Part shown: positions 16,298-24,873 of the stretch, one piece after another | How the letters are laid out: each line of letters opens with the position of its first letter | How positions within the stretch are numbered: the first letter of the stretch is position 1 | Assembly: GCF_031585635.1 (NCBI RefSeq) | Contig: NZ_CP134196.1 | Span: 186,001-250,000 of the forward strand | From: Paraburkholderia sp. FT54 | GTDB taxonomy: Bacteria > Pseudomonadota > Gammaproteobacteria > Burkholderiales > Burkholderiaceae | Length of the DNA: 64,000 nt | Direction: 5' to 3' | Notes under the pieces: model-generated | Database searches by the model: none | Told to the model about the DNA's origin: nothing | What the model saw: the letters and a program-made list of their open reading frames with translations, nothing else | Program-made: the position numbers and the translations under genes

Positions 16298-18043
16298 TCA
16301 GTCGCGGCGCTTGCCGTCGTCGCTGTCACCCTTGACGACCGCTCCGGTGACCTGATCGAGGATGAGAGGACGCAGATTCGGCTCGCGCTCGAAGTCGAAC
16401 ATGTTATCGAGCGAATTTGCATGCCGGTCGACGGATCCCGTACCTGCGGGAGGAGCAACTGGGCCATCGATGAAGCCGAGCTTCCAATTGTCCTCGATGA
16501 AACGAAGCACTGAGGCCTGCTGAGTCAGCGTGTGATCGACGAAGTTCGATTTCGCCCAGGGCGAAATCACCAGCAGAGGCTGGCGCGGGCCGAGACCGCA
16601 GCGCGCGGCGTCGGCACCGGGCTGCGGCGTGCCGCAATTACCGGGGCCGAACAGGAAGTCGATGTTGGTCGCCGACGGGGTCAAGAGCGGAGGCATGACG
16701 TGGTCGTACCAGCCATCGGAATCATCCCAAACGATGACGATCGCAGTGTCGTGCCAATAGCGAGACTGCTGGACCGCGTTGATTGTCTTTACAAGGAACG
16801 CTTGTTCGGCGAGCGGATCGGAGTTTTGCGGATGGCCGTATTGATAGACCGGCGCCTTCACGTAACTGACCGAGGGCAATGAGTTGTGGGACAGCGCCGT
16901 GTCGAAATCCGAGATGTCGTACTGGTGGTTGGCCTGGTCGGTCTTGCCAATCATTTCCGCCGAGCTCGGCCGCAGATGGTGTGGGTTGCGCGTGCTCGCA
17001 TATTTCATGAAAGGAGTAACGCCGGTGCTGTAGTCGTTCTCGAGGACATGCACGTCCGGACCCGGGTTAACGCTCGGGTTCTGCACGTTATAAGTGACGC
17101 CGTTGATCTGCACTTGATGGGCGACATGCTGGGAACCGCAAACCGCAGGCGCAGACATATTGCCGTTCGCATCGAACTTCGCGGGCGCGGTGGGCAGGAA
17201 GCCGCCCTGGAAATAGCCCCAGGTCACGTTCTTCTCGTTCAGGAGATCGCCGACATTCTTGCCGGTCATTTCAAAAGTCCGGCCCTTTCCGCAATCGTCG
17301 AGATAGCCGGGAAGGTTGGCGTCGGTCAAGGTTATCGAATGATCCGTCGGATTGACGTAGAAGCCGCTGGTGTCGGGGTTCTCAGGGTTGGCGGGATCGT
17401 GAATGATGATCCCATGCGTGTTGCCCGAAACGATATTGGCATGGCCGGGCACAGTGGGGCCGTAGGTGGTGGAAAAGGAATTGTCGCTCATGGCGTAGTG
17501 CTGAGCGTAGTTCCACAGCGCCTGGACGGTGTTGCCGTCGTAATAATTCATGATGGTTGAGCCGTCCACGGCGCAGCCCGGGCCCTTGCCGGTGGCCGTC
17601 TGCGGGAAGCGATCCACAGCCCCGCCATCGTACGCCTGCTGCTCGGGTTCGTAGTTATGCGCCATATCGCAGGTGTAGGCGTCGGCGGGGCGAAGCCGCG
17701 TTGGGTTGGCGGGGCGTCCGGACAAGCTCCAATTCGGATTGCTCCGCAGCAAGTCCGGCGTCAGGACGTTGGCGGCCGGCGTGCCGGGGCGCGCCACGAA
17801 TTTCGGCGCAGGCACACCAACCCAGCTTTGCTCGCCGGGAATATTCGCCGCGTGCGGATAAGTCCCGAAGAGATTGTCGAAAGTTCTGTTCTCGGGAATG
17901 ATGACCACGATGTGCTTGATCGGTGTTCGCGTATCGCCGCGATGGTTGTCCAGATCACCATCAGCGGCGTGAACGACGGCGGATAAAAGCGCCAGCGACG
18001 CAGCCGATGAGAAAAGAGTTCTACGGATATTTAGACGAAACAC
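16298..18043 (-). CDS. Secreted phosphoesterase (acid phosphatase/PLC-like)
   Basis: A 581-residue protein of the phosphoesterase family that includes bacterial acid phosphatase AcpA and non-specific phospholipase C. A signal peptide ('FSSAASLALLSAVVHA') sends it out of the cytoplasm. The family start 'IKHIVVIIPENRTFDNLFGT' carries the metal-binding Glu-Asn. 'YGPTVPGHANIVSG' is the region of the catalytic residue and 'IVIVWDDSDGWYDHV' a metal site. 'GPRQPLLVISPWAKSNFVDH' follows. The start is GTG 18043 with AAAGG upstream. A terminator follows the stop, and a diverged repeat (18104-18203) sits in its upstream region. The substrate (phosphomonoester or phospholipid) cannot be told. Confidence 0.85.
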   Translation of the reverse strand: MFRLNIRRTLFSSAASLALLSAVVHAADGDLDNHRGDTRTPIKHIVVIIPENRTFDNLFGTYPHAANIPGEQSWVGVPAPKFVARPGTPAANVLTPDLLRSNPNWSLSGRPANPTRLRPADAYTCDMAHNYEPEQQAYDGGAVDRFPQTATGKGPGCAVDGSTIMNYYDGNTVQALWNYAQHYAMSDNSFSTTYGPTVPGHANIVSGNTHGIIIHDPANPENPDTSGFYVNPTDHSITLTDANLPGYLDDCGKGRTFEMTGKNVGDLLNEKNVTWGYFQGGFLPTAPAKFDANGNMSAPAVCGSQHVAHQVQINGVTYNVQNPSVNPGPDVHVLENDYSTGVTPFMKYASTRNPHHLRPSSAEMIGKTDQANHQYDISDFDTALSHNSLPSVSYVKAPVYQYGHPQNSDPLAEQAFLVKTINAVQQSRYWHDTAIVIVWDDSDGWYDHVMPPLLTPSATNIDFLFGPGNCGTPQPGADAARCGLGPRQPLLVISPWAKSNFVDHTLTQQASVLRFIEDNWKLGFIDGPVAPPAGTGSVDRHANSLDNMFDFEREPNLRPLILDQVTGAVVKGDSDDGKRRD

Positions 18044-18103
18044 GGAATACCTTTCGAGGAGTGTCGGGAATTAACAAGATGCCATAACGGCGAGCGGTGT
18101 CGC

Positions 18104-18203
18104 GATGAGAGAAGAGTAGGGGTAGCCGAAGGGGTGAATCTACTCTACGGTTGGATATGTCGATTCCACATTGGCGTAACCGTTTTATGCCGGCGTAAAA
18201 GCG
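18104..18203. repeat. ~98-bp non-coding repeat, copy A
   Basis: Aligns without large gaps to 41537-41633 and 60240-60338. Shared blocks are GAGAAGAGTA, GAATCTACTCTAC, TGGATA and GGCGTAAC. It lies upstream of the phosphoesterase gene, which is transcribed leftwards. Confidence 0.6.
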
Positions 18204-18539
18204 CGGCAAGGAGGCCTCACGCGGGAGACCAGCGCACAGCCGACTTGAGCAAGTGAAGTTGACCTGAAGATTGCAACCTGCGGAAATGGCAATCGGATTC
18301 TAGAACCGCCATATGACACGACCGTGATGACCTACCTGAATTCTTCGGGCCATTTCAATCTTGGAGAACGGCCTCGGTTGCTTCAGTTGAACGGTACTCT
18401 CGCACTTTTGATGGTCGAGCGAGTGAAGACGTGAAACATAGGTATTCCGAAGTTATTAGACGAGGCGATCCAGCATTGAGTTGCCAGTCACGGCTTCCCA
18501 CGCTTCATAAAGCCTGCGTGCGCGCCCGCCGCTTGTCTT
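18204..18539. other. Intergenic, nothing recognised
   Basis: About 335 bases between repeat copy A and an IS6 relic; no gene or clear signal seen. Confidence 0.4.
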
Positions 18540-18743
18540 GCGCGTTCGCGTTGTAGCGGCAGTGCATGAACAGGTTTGCCACCTAGTCGTTGGATCGACG
18601 TAAAGCGTTGCAAATGACGCGCTGATTTGAAACGGCGCATGATCTTCTCGCTTACCCGCGTTGGCTGGTGCGAGTTCTGCGTCCAATTGTTCAGTCCTTT
18701 GCGCTGCCGGTAACGGCGGCTGCTTAATGTCTGTGAATCGCAC
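18540..18743 (-). pseudogene. IS6-family transposase C-terminal relic, frameshifted
   Basis: The minus strand reads 'LNNWTQNSHQPTRVSEKIMR' then 'RFKSARHLQRFTSI', the C-terminal signature of IS6/IS240-type transposases ('NNRAENSHQPTR.RE..M..FKS'). The following 'RRARRLYEAWEAVTG' is in another frame, so at least one frameshift is present. The DDE core is missing. Confidence 0.65.
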
Positions 18744-18761
18744 ACTTAATGCTATTCTCTA

Positions 18762-19210
18762 ATGATGCAAGGAACCCTTACCACAGAAGAAATTTTCGAA
18801 TTGTCGGGCTTATCGCAACACAACCCAACTCGCGCGCCCCGGCCGGCGCCCGCGGCCGAGGTGGAGAAGCGGGCAATCATCGCGGCTTGCGAGAGCTTCA
18901 TTCGCGACGTCCTGAAGCCGCGCTTTCTGCCAGAGGTCAGACCGACCGACTGGAATTACATGGTCGACATCCATGGCGCCTGGTCGGCGGGGCGATACCG
19001 TTTCATGCAGCGCTACAGGTCGGGTGTGTGGAGCACAATCGCGGCGATGAGTTCGATGAGACCTTCGCCCGTATCGACCGCATGGGACGGGACCATTTCG
19101 ATACTGGATGCGGCACACCGGCAAAAGGTGCTGGCTCCATGCCGGTGTGACGCTTGGGCGAGGCGCTTCGGATCATCGAAACGGACCGTGTCCTGCATCC
19201 GGTCTAGCCG
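18762..19210 (+). pseudogene. Hypothetical protein broken by frameshifts
   Basis: The frame from 18762 reads 'EVEKRAIIAACESFIRDVLK' and 'DWNYMVDIHGAWSAGRYRFM'. The continuation 'DEFDETFARIDRMGRDHFDT' is in a second frame, and 'LHAGVTLG' with 'IIETDRVLHP' appears in others. Together they form one plausible protein of about 145 residues with at least two frameshifts. I recognise the pattern from uncharacterised proteobacterial proteins but cannot give a function. Confidence 0.45.
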
Positions 19211-19267
19211 TCTAGCGGCGGCGACCGTAGTGATGAGCGAGTAGGGGTGCGGTGGACCTAACCACAG

Positions 19268-19828
19268 TCAATGGCGTGACGGCCCTGCGTGAGGCAACAT
19301 CCGCTGCAACACATGGTCTCTTAGAACAAAGCGATGGAACAACGCTGCGACGACATGCAGACTAATCAGTGCGAGGAGCACCCATGCGAGGATGCCGTGC
19401 ACGTCACCCATCTCGTCGCCAAAAGCTGAACCCTGCTCGCCCAGTGCCGGATAGGGCACGACGCCCAGTAAGCGGACCGTCCAGCCACGTGAGGACGCGT
19501 TGATCCAGCCGAGCAGCGGCACTAGCACCAGGGTGGCGTAGAGCAGAAGATGCGTAATGCGCGAGACGGCGCTGAGTAGCGGCGACAACTCGTCCGGCGT
19601 TGGCCAGTGAGTCAATCGCCAGATCACCCTGACTACCATCACGGCGACTAGTGTCGAACCAACGCCGAGATGCAAGGCGATCAGGCTAACGGGCTGTGTG
19701 TCCTTGTGGACATCAGGCATCGTCCAGCCGATCACAAACTGCATAGTGATCAACAGGACGGTTAGCCAGTGGAGCGTGCGCGCGACTGCGTCATATGCCG
19801 GACGCTTCATTTCGTAGATCTTAGCCAT
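19268..19828 (-). CDS. Cytochrome b561 family protein
   Basis: A 186-residue inner-membrane diheme b-type cytochrome. Four transmembrane helices are visible: 'LHWLTVLLITMQFVIGWTM', 'VSLIALHLGVGSTLVAVMVV', 'ITHLLLYATLVLVPLLGWI' and 'GILAWVLLALISLHVVAALF'. They carry the expected His ligands (LHW, LHLG, THLL, LHVV). Proteins of this family pass electrons between quinol and periplasmic acceptors or superoxide. It is alone and not linked to a CybB partner; a role with the nearby cytochrome c relic or catalase is only guesswork. Confidence 0.88.
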   Translation of the reverse strand: MAKIYEMKRPAYDAVARTLHWLTVLLITMQFVIGWTMPDVHKDTQPVSLIALHLGVGSTLVAVMVVRVIWRLTHWPTPDELSPLLSAVSRITHLLLYATLVLVPLLGWINASSRGWTVRLLGVVPYPALGEQGSAFGDEMGDVHGILAWVLLALISLHVVAALFHRFVLRDHVLQRMLPHAGPSRH

Positions 19829-19958
19829 TCCCGCTCCTCAAGCTGTCACGGTTTGATTGGATTGATGAAGGGCGCAGCCTGCGACTCTTAAAGCGATAGG
19901 CTCGAAAAGAGCACCGCACAAAACCAAGAAATACTAGCGACCTCACCTTAAGGGAACC

Positions 19959-20960
19959 TGAACCGCACCGGGTTCTGAACTGACCCCCAAGAGTTGGACA
20001 CGACCTTGGAGGTTCCGTGAGGAAATTCGATGTAAGGTTTAAGGGGAAAGTGGTTCGCGAGTACCTCGCTGGCAAAGGGGGCTATAAGCTCCTTGCCAGG
20101 AAATTCGGTGTTGCGGAAAGCATGGTGAGGCGATGGGTCGCAGCATATCGTCACCATGGTAACGCCGGGCTTATCCGGCAGCGTTGTGCTTACACCCTTG
20201 AGTTCAAGCTTGAGGTGTTGCACCGGGGCGTGGTGCAGAACCTTTCCCGTCGAGAGCTGGCTGCCATTTACAATATCAGCAATCCGCATAGCATCACGAC
20301 GTGGCAGCAACAGAAAGCGCGGGGAGAGCTTCGTTCGCTAAAGGGTATGCGCCCGTCGGGGCAGGATGTTTCGATGCCAGCCAAGAAAAAGACCTCGAGT
20401 CAGTCCTCGAAAGCCAAGCTGTCTGGGGAATCAGACCAGCTGCTTCGCGAGAATCAGCGGTTGCGCGCGGAGGTCGCGTACCTAAAAAAATTCAATGCCT
20501 TGGTTCTAGCAAAGAAGTTGGCGCGACAGAAAGAGCCAAAATAGTGCTTGAACTGAGGCAGGAATTCCTTTTGGCTGACCTTCTCCACGCTTCGGGCTTG
20601 CCACGCAGTACATACTACTATCAGGTCAAGACGTTGGCCGCTCCAGACCGGTATGGCGGACTCAAGGCGAAGATTCAGGCTGTCTATGCAGCACATCGCG
20701 GCTTGTATGGCTACCGTCGCGTCACCTTAGCTATCCGCAGTGATGGCGAGTTGGTCAATCACAAGAAGGTGCAGCGCCTTATGAACGAATTAGGAATCAG
20801 GTCGAGGGTGCGCCGGAAGAAATTCCGGTCGTACCAAGGCGAGGTTGGCGAGGCCGCTCCAAACCTGCTCAATCGCGAATTCACCGCATCGAGACCAAAC
20901 GAGAAGTGGGTTACCGATGTGACCGAGTTCCGCGTCGCGGGGAAAAGCGGAATTGTTGTC
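19959..20960 (+). mobile_element. IS3-family (IS150-type) element, 3' truncated
   Basis: The left end reads TGAACTGACCCCCAAGAG from 19977, an IS150-like terminus. Immediately before it, TGAACCGCACCGGGTT (19959-19974) is the terminus of a different IS3 element, identical to that at 4418-4433. OrfA is complete; orfB breaks off near 20946, so the right end is missing. Confidence 0.7.
20017..20544 (+). CDS. IS150-type OrfA
   Basis: A 175-residue OrfA with two helix-turn-helix segments ('YLAGKGGYKLLARKFGVAES' and 'REL..IYNISNPHSITTWQQ'). A C-terminal coiled coil follows, 'SDQLLRENQRLRAEVAYLKK'. It starts at GTG 20017 with GGAGG upstream. It is intact, but its orfB partner is truncated. Confidence 0.85.
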   Translation: MRKFDVRFKGKVVREYLAGKGGYKLLARKFGVAESMVRRWVAAYRHHGNAGLIRQRCAYTLEFKLEVLHRGVVQNLSRRELAAIYNISNPHSITTWQQQKARGELRSLKGMRPSGQDVSMPAKKKTSSQSSKAKLSGESDQLLRENQRLRAEVAYLKKFNALVLAKKLARQKEPK

Positions 20961-20990
20961 GCAGTCGAGACCGTGCAGTGGAAACGGTAA
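20541..20990 (+). pseudogene. IS150-type OrfB transposase, truncated
   Basis: Follows orfA in the next frame, as expected for programmed frameshifting. It reads 'KIVLELRQEFLLADLLHASG', 'HRGLYGYRRVTLAIRSDGEL', 'HKKVQRLMNELGIRSRVRR', then 'NEKWVTDVTEFRVAGK' with the first catalytic Asp. After 'AGK' the family sequence is lost and the frame stops at 20990. The second Asp and Glu are missing. Confidence 0.8.
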
Positions 20991-21221
20991 TGTGTGACGT
21001 CTCCTGCAAGTTCGACGCGCTTGGGTCGCGTCAGCGCAGATGTGCCACTAGCGACGGACCATTTGCGCAGCGGCGGTGCGCAAGCGGACGATTGACGATG
21101 GCCTCGAATCTGACTACGAGTGAGCTGCGGCTTCTACATAGACGAACGACGCGGGGGAGTTTTGAAGACTCAGCGTGAGGGCATATTCGAAGAGTGAAGT
21201 CATCGCAGGCCCCGCGTCATG

Positions 21222-21254
21222 AAAAAACGCGGCGCGATTTTCATCGCGCCGCGT
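21222..21254 (-). terminator. Strong intrinsic terminator
   Basis: On the minus strand a perfect 12-bp stem (ACGCGGCGCGAT / ATCGCGCCGCGT) with a 4-base loop is followed by six T residues (21222-21227). It is about 40 bases after the stop of the phosphoesterase gene at 21295-23352. Confidence 0.85.
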
Positions 21255-21294
21255 CTGGACTGCTCCGAAACCACGGATTCCCGGCTTCAGAACC

Positions 21295-23352
21295 TCAGAA
21301 CGGCCACCATCCTTTACCGCCGTTCTGGCCTTGCGCGTTGCTGGTGATGCTGCCGTTGCCATTGCCGCCTTGATCGCCGTGATTGCCGTTACCGCTCACG
21401 CCTTGGTCGAAGTGGAACGCGCCGAATAGATCGCCGATCGCGGGTGCGTTGACCGGCACATACGGGTTCGAGCCGGTCTGTTTCGGATTCGGCAGATTGT
21501 CGCGGCTGCGGCCCGTGATCGGGGCGAGCTGCCAGTTGCGCTCGATGAACTTCACGATGGACGCGTGATCGTCGTACTCGTGCGCGACGCGTCCGCCTTG
21601 AGAGTAAGGCGAGACCACGATCAGCGGAATACGCGGACCGTCGCCGAAGAAGTCGACCGGCTGGATATAACCCGAATCGTAGTAGCCACCGCCTTCATCG
21701 TTGGTGATGAGGATCGCGGTCGATGCCCACAGTTTCGGATTGCTCTGAACCGAATCGATGATCTTGCGCACGAATCCTTCGTATAGGTCATATTTCGACG
21801 AGGCGGGGTGACCATCGAGGCGTCCGCCCGGCTTCACGAAGGAGACCGCGGGCAGCGTGCCGTTTGCGATGTCGGCGTAGAGATCCGTCGAGTCCTGCAG
21901 GTGCGCCTTCACGGTCGCCGGGTTCGTCATGATCGACGTCTCGTAGAGGAACGGATTGCAGATGTTGCAATAGACGCTCTGAGACGGGTTGGTGACGAAT
22001 GTGTTCCAGTCTTCGCCGTAGTACTTCCACGAGATCTTCCTGGCGAGCAGCGAGTCTGCAATTGTGCGAACCGGCGAAGGCGGGATCGTAAACGGGCTCG
22101 TATTGACCGTGCCGTTGCCGTTATAGCCCGGGTTGTAATTGTTTAGCAGGTAGTACGCACCTGCCGCACAGTTCGCGCTCGGATGGTAGGGCAGCGACCC
22201 CAGGTAGTTGCGAATCGGACCGACACCCGGTTGTGACGTGTCCGAGCAATTACTGTAAGAGCCGCCCGAGTAGCCGTCCTGCGCATACCAGTTGTTCGTG
22301 CCCGGCATCGGACGCGGGTCTTCGATCTGGTTCTTCGGGGGCGTGGACATATTGCCGTTGCCGTCCGTGTAGTAAAGCGCGTCGGCCGTGCCGACCATGA
22401 TGCTGTTCGCGCCCGTGCCGCCCATCACCGGCTGGTGATAGTTGTCGCTAATCGTGTATTTTTGCGCAAGCTGCGTGAAGTAGGGCATATCGCCGGTGCT
22501 CGCGTTATAGAAACCGAGTGCCGTCGAGCCTTCGCCCGTTGTCTGATCGGTAAAGCCAGCCGGCCGGGGGCTGCCGTTGGATCCCGCTCCGATCGACGTC
22601 TCGACCCACGGGAAGAGATCCATCTTGCATCCGCTCGGATTGCTGGCAGTGGCATTGGCGAGACTGCAATCCGACTGCTGCCAGTTCTGATAAAAGCGAT
22701 GCACTGGGCTCGCGGTGTACTGATCGTAATTCGGCCCGACACGCGAGATCTGATAGGGACCGCTCGGCAGGTTGTACGTATTCGAGCCAAAGCGCGTGTC
22801 GACAGCGCCTTTCGGAAGACCCGTCGCACCCGTTGTCAGATGAACGAGATCTTGCGGCTCGAGCGCGTTGCCCTCGGCGGCCTGTGCTTCAGCAAGCGTC
22901 GTAAAGGGCGCGCTCGTATCGCTGGTGGCGCTCGGCGCGGAACCGGTATTCGGCGCGGGCAGCACGGAGTAGGCCGTTTTCGAAGTGGGACTCATCAGGA
23001 AGGTGGTCGGATCCGTCGCTTGCGCCATGTTTTGCTGCGCAAGCGAGAAGTTCGGGCCCGGGCTGCCGTCGGCATTGATGATGCCCTTCGAGAGCAGATT
23101 CTCGATCGTTTGTCCGTGACCCGGCTGGTAGCCGCCGAAGACCTGGTCGAAAGTGCGGTTCTCGCCGACGATTACGATCACGTGCTTGATCGGCGTGACG
23201 GTGTCTAGAGATGGATCTGCGTTCGTTGGCGGATGCGACTGCGTTTGCGCGAGGGCTGGGAATATCGAGCAGGCTACCGTCAGTGCGGCTGCGGTGCCGA
23301 TAAAACCGGCGCGCCGCACGAATTTTTGTGGGGCTTCTTGTTTTCGCTTCAT
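21295..23352 (-). CDS. Secreted phosphoesterase, large paralogue
   Basis: A 685-residue protein of the same phosphoesterase family as 16298-18043. The signal peptide is 'GFIGTAAALTVACSIFPALA'. The metal-site start is 'IKHVIVIVGENRTFDQVFGG'. 'MGGTGANSIMVGTADALYY' and 'AILITNDEGGGYYDSGYIQP' follow, with the Asp-Glu metal residues in the latter, then 'IPLIVVSPYSQGGRVAHEYD'. The C-terminal 40 residues are Gly/Asn-rich and low complexity. The start ATG has GGAG upstream; a strong terminator follows the stop. The two paralogues differ in length and in the central insert, so they probably act on different phosphate esters. A role in phosphate scavenging is likely but inferred. Confidence 0.85.
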   Translation of the reverse strand: MKRKQEAPQKFVRRAGFIGTAAALTVACSIFPALAQTQSHPPTNADPSLDTVTPIKHVIVIVGENRTFDQVFGGYQPGHGQTIENLLSKGIINADGSPGPNFSLAQQNMAQATDPTTFLMSPTSKTAYSVLPAPNTGSAPSATSDTSAPFTTLAEAQAAEGNALEPQDLVHLTTGATGLPKGAVDTRFGSNTYNLPSGPYQISRVGPNYDQYTASPVHRFYQNWQQSDCSLANATASNPSGCKMDLFPWVETSIGAGSNGSPRPAGFTDQTTGEGSTALGFYNASTGDMPYFTQLAQKYTISDNYHQPVMGGTGANSIMVGTADALYYTDGNGNMSTPPKNQIEDPRPMPGTNNWYAQDGYSGGSYSNCSDTSQPGVGPIRNYLGSLPYHPSANCAAGAYYLLNNYNPGYNGNGTVNTSPFTIPPSPVRTIADSLLARKISWKYYGEDWNTFVTNPSQSVYCNICNPFLYETSIMTNPATVKAHLQDSTDLYADIANGTLPAVSFVKPGGRLDGHPASSKYDLYEGFVRKIIDSVQSNPKLWASTAILITNDEGGGYYDSGYIQPVDFFGDGPRIPLIVVSPYSQGGRVAHEYDDHASIVKFIERNWQLAPITGRSRDNLPNPKQTGSNPYVPVNAPAIGDLFGAFHFDQGVSGNGNHGDQGGNGNGSITSNAQGQNGGKGWWPF

Positions 23353-23754
23353 TCACTACTCCGTTGCCATACAGCTCTTGTGGGGATTGCAAGATCGAAG
23401 GGTAGGTATGCAGGTGTGCGTCGGTTGGCCTCGGGGACCTTGTTATAGGAGATTCGTTGAGGTGCGAAACATAAAGGGCACGCATGACGGAAGCGAGAAC
23501 ATCAGGTTTCAATGTCCCGACGCGCAGATAACAAACGTGGGCCACGCTTCTTGCTGATTGTTTACGTTGCTTCGCGCATGCAACTGGCGAGACGCATCTT
23601 CGGTTTTGTGTACCGATCGTCGCAGCCGCGCCGTACGGGGCTCGCGCCGCGAATACGATCAAAGACTCGCCCGACCGCAAGAGCAAAGGTGAATACCGGG
23701 CCGATGCTTCAGTCGGCTTTTCACTGCACGTGTAAAAAAAAGTAAAATTCGTAA
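23353..23754. other. Upstream region of the phosphoesterase
   Basis: About 400 bases. It must contain the promoter of the leftward phosphoesterase gene; I could not pick a convincing box. A run of eight A residues near 23733 marks an AT-rich patch beside the IS91 element. Confidence 0.4.
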
Positions 23755-23988
23755 GTCCCAGCCTGCAGCCGCACTGGCGCTGAGGGCTTTAACTGCCGTC
23801 ATAGCATCTTCGGTGTAAGGAAGGCGTGGAGGCGCAGCCGAGATAACATCGATTGAACTAACCCGCTGACGCGGGAGAAGGCGGTCAGTCAGCGACTTCG
23901 GCTCCGGGATCTTCCGTAGGGCGCAACCGTTCGAGTGGGACGATGGCAGTGCAGTTTGCTGTCGTGACCATTCCGAGCGGAGTCCACC

Positions 23989-24867
23989 ATGACACCCCTA
24001 CGTCGACGCATGATCGAGGATATGCGCGTACGCAGCCTCGCGGCCAATACGCAACGCGCGTATCTCCAGCAGGTAAGCAACTTTGCCAGACACTTCGGCC
24101 GTTCCCCTGAACTGCTGGGCCCGGAGGAGGTGCGCGCCTGGCAGGTGCACCTGATCGAAGTCCAGCGGCGCTCATCCAGCACCCTGGTGGTGGCGACTGC
24201 GGCGCTGCGCTTCCTGTATCACATCACGCTCAAACGCGAGTGGGCGGTCGAAGAACTCCCGATAGCGCGGAGGCCGCGCAAACTCCCGGTGATCCTCAGT
24301 CAGGACGAGATCACCCGGTTCCTTGAAGCGATCCGTAGCGTCAAGCATCGGACCGTACTGATCGCCGCCTACGCCGCCGGCCTTCGCATTTCGGAAGCCA
24401 CCCGGCTGAAGGTCGGCGATATCGACAGCCACCGCATGATGCTGCGCGTCGAGCAGGGCAAGGGCCGCACCGACCGCTACGTGATGCTCTCGCCACGGCT
24501 GCTGGACATCCTGCGCAGCTACTGGTGTATTGGCCGGCCCCAGTACTGGCTGTTTCCTGGCCGCTTCCCGGATCAACCTGTGGGTGCCGACGTGGTGCGA
24601 CAGGCGTGCCATGACGCACGTCGCCGTGCCGGTATCACCAAACCAATCACGCCGCACTCCTTGCGCCATGCGTTTGCGACGCACCTGCTCGAATCCGGCA
24701 CGGATGTGCGTCTGATCCAGTTGCTGATGGGCCATCGCAGCCTGGCCACGACGGCGCGTTACCTGAAGGTCGCGACCAGCACGATCTGCGCGACGACCAG
24801 CCCGTTCGACCGGTTGCCGTCAACGTCTCCGCAGGCTTCACCTGAACCACCGGTTGAGCACGTTTGA
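23989..24867 (+). CDS. IS91-associated tyrosine recombinase
   Basis: A 292-residue integrase. The N-terminal core-binding domain is 'RMIEDMRVRSLAANTQRAYL'. The catalytic domain has the Arg in 'AYAAGLRISEATRLK', the HXXR in 'HSLRHAFATHLLE', and the Tyr in 'GHRSLATTARYLKV'. All key residues are present, so it should be active. It is co-transcribed with the transposase that follows. Confidence 0.9.
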   Translation: MTPLRRRMIEDMRVRSLAANTQRAYLQQVSNFARHFGRSPELLGPEEVRAWQVHLIEVQRRSSSTLVVATAALRFLYHITLKREWAVEELPIARRPRKLPVILSQDEITRFLEAIRSVKHRTVLIAAYAAGLRISEATRLKVGDIDSHRMMLRVEQGKGRTDRYVMLSPRLLDILRSYWCIGRPQYWLFPGRFPDQPVGADVVRQACHDARRRAGITKPITPHSLRHAFATHLLESGTDVRLIQLLMGHRSLATTARYLKVATSTICATTSPFDRLPSTSPQASPEPPVEHV

Positions 24868-24873
24868 ACCGCC

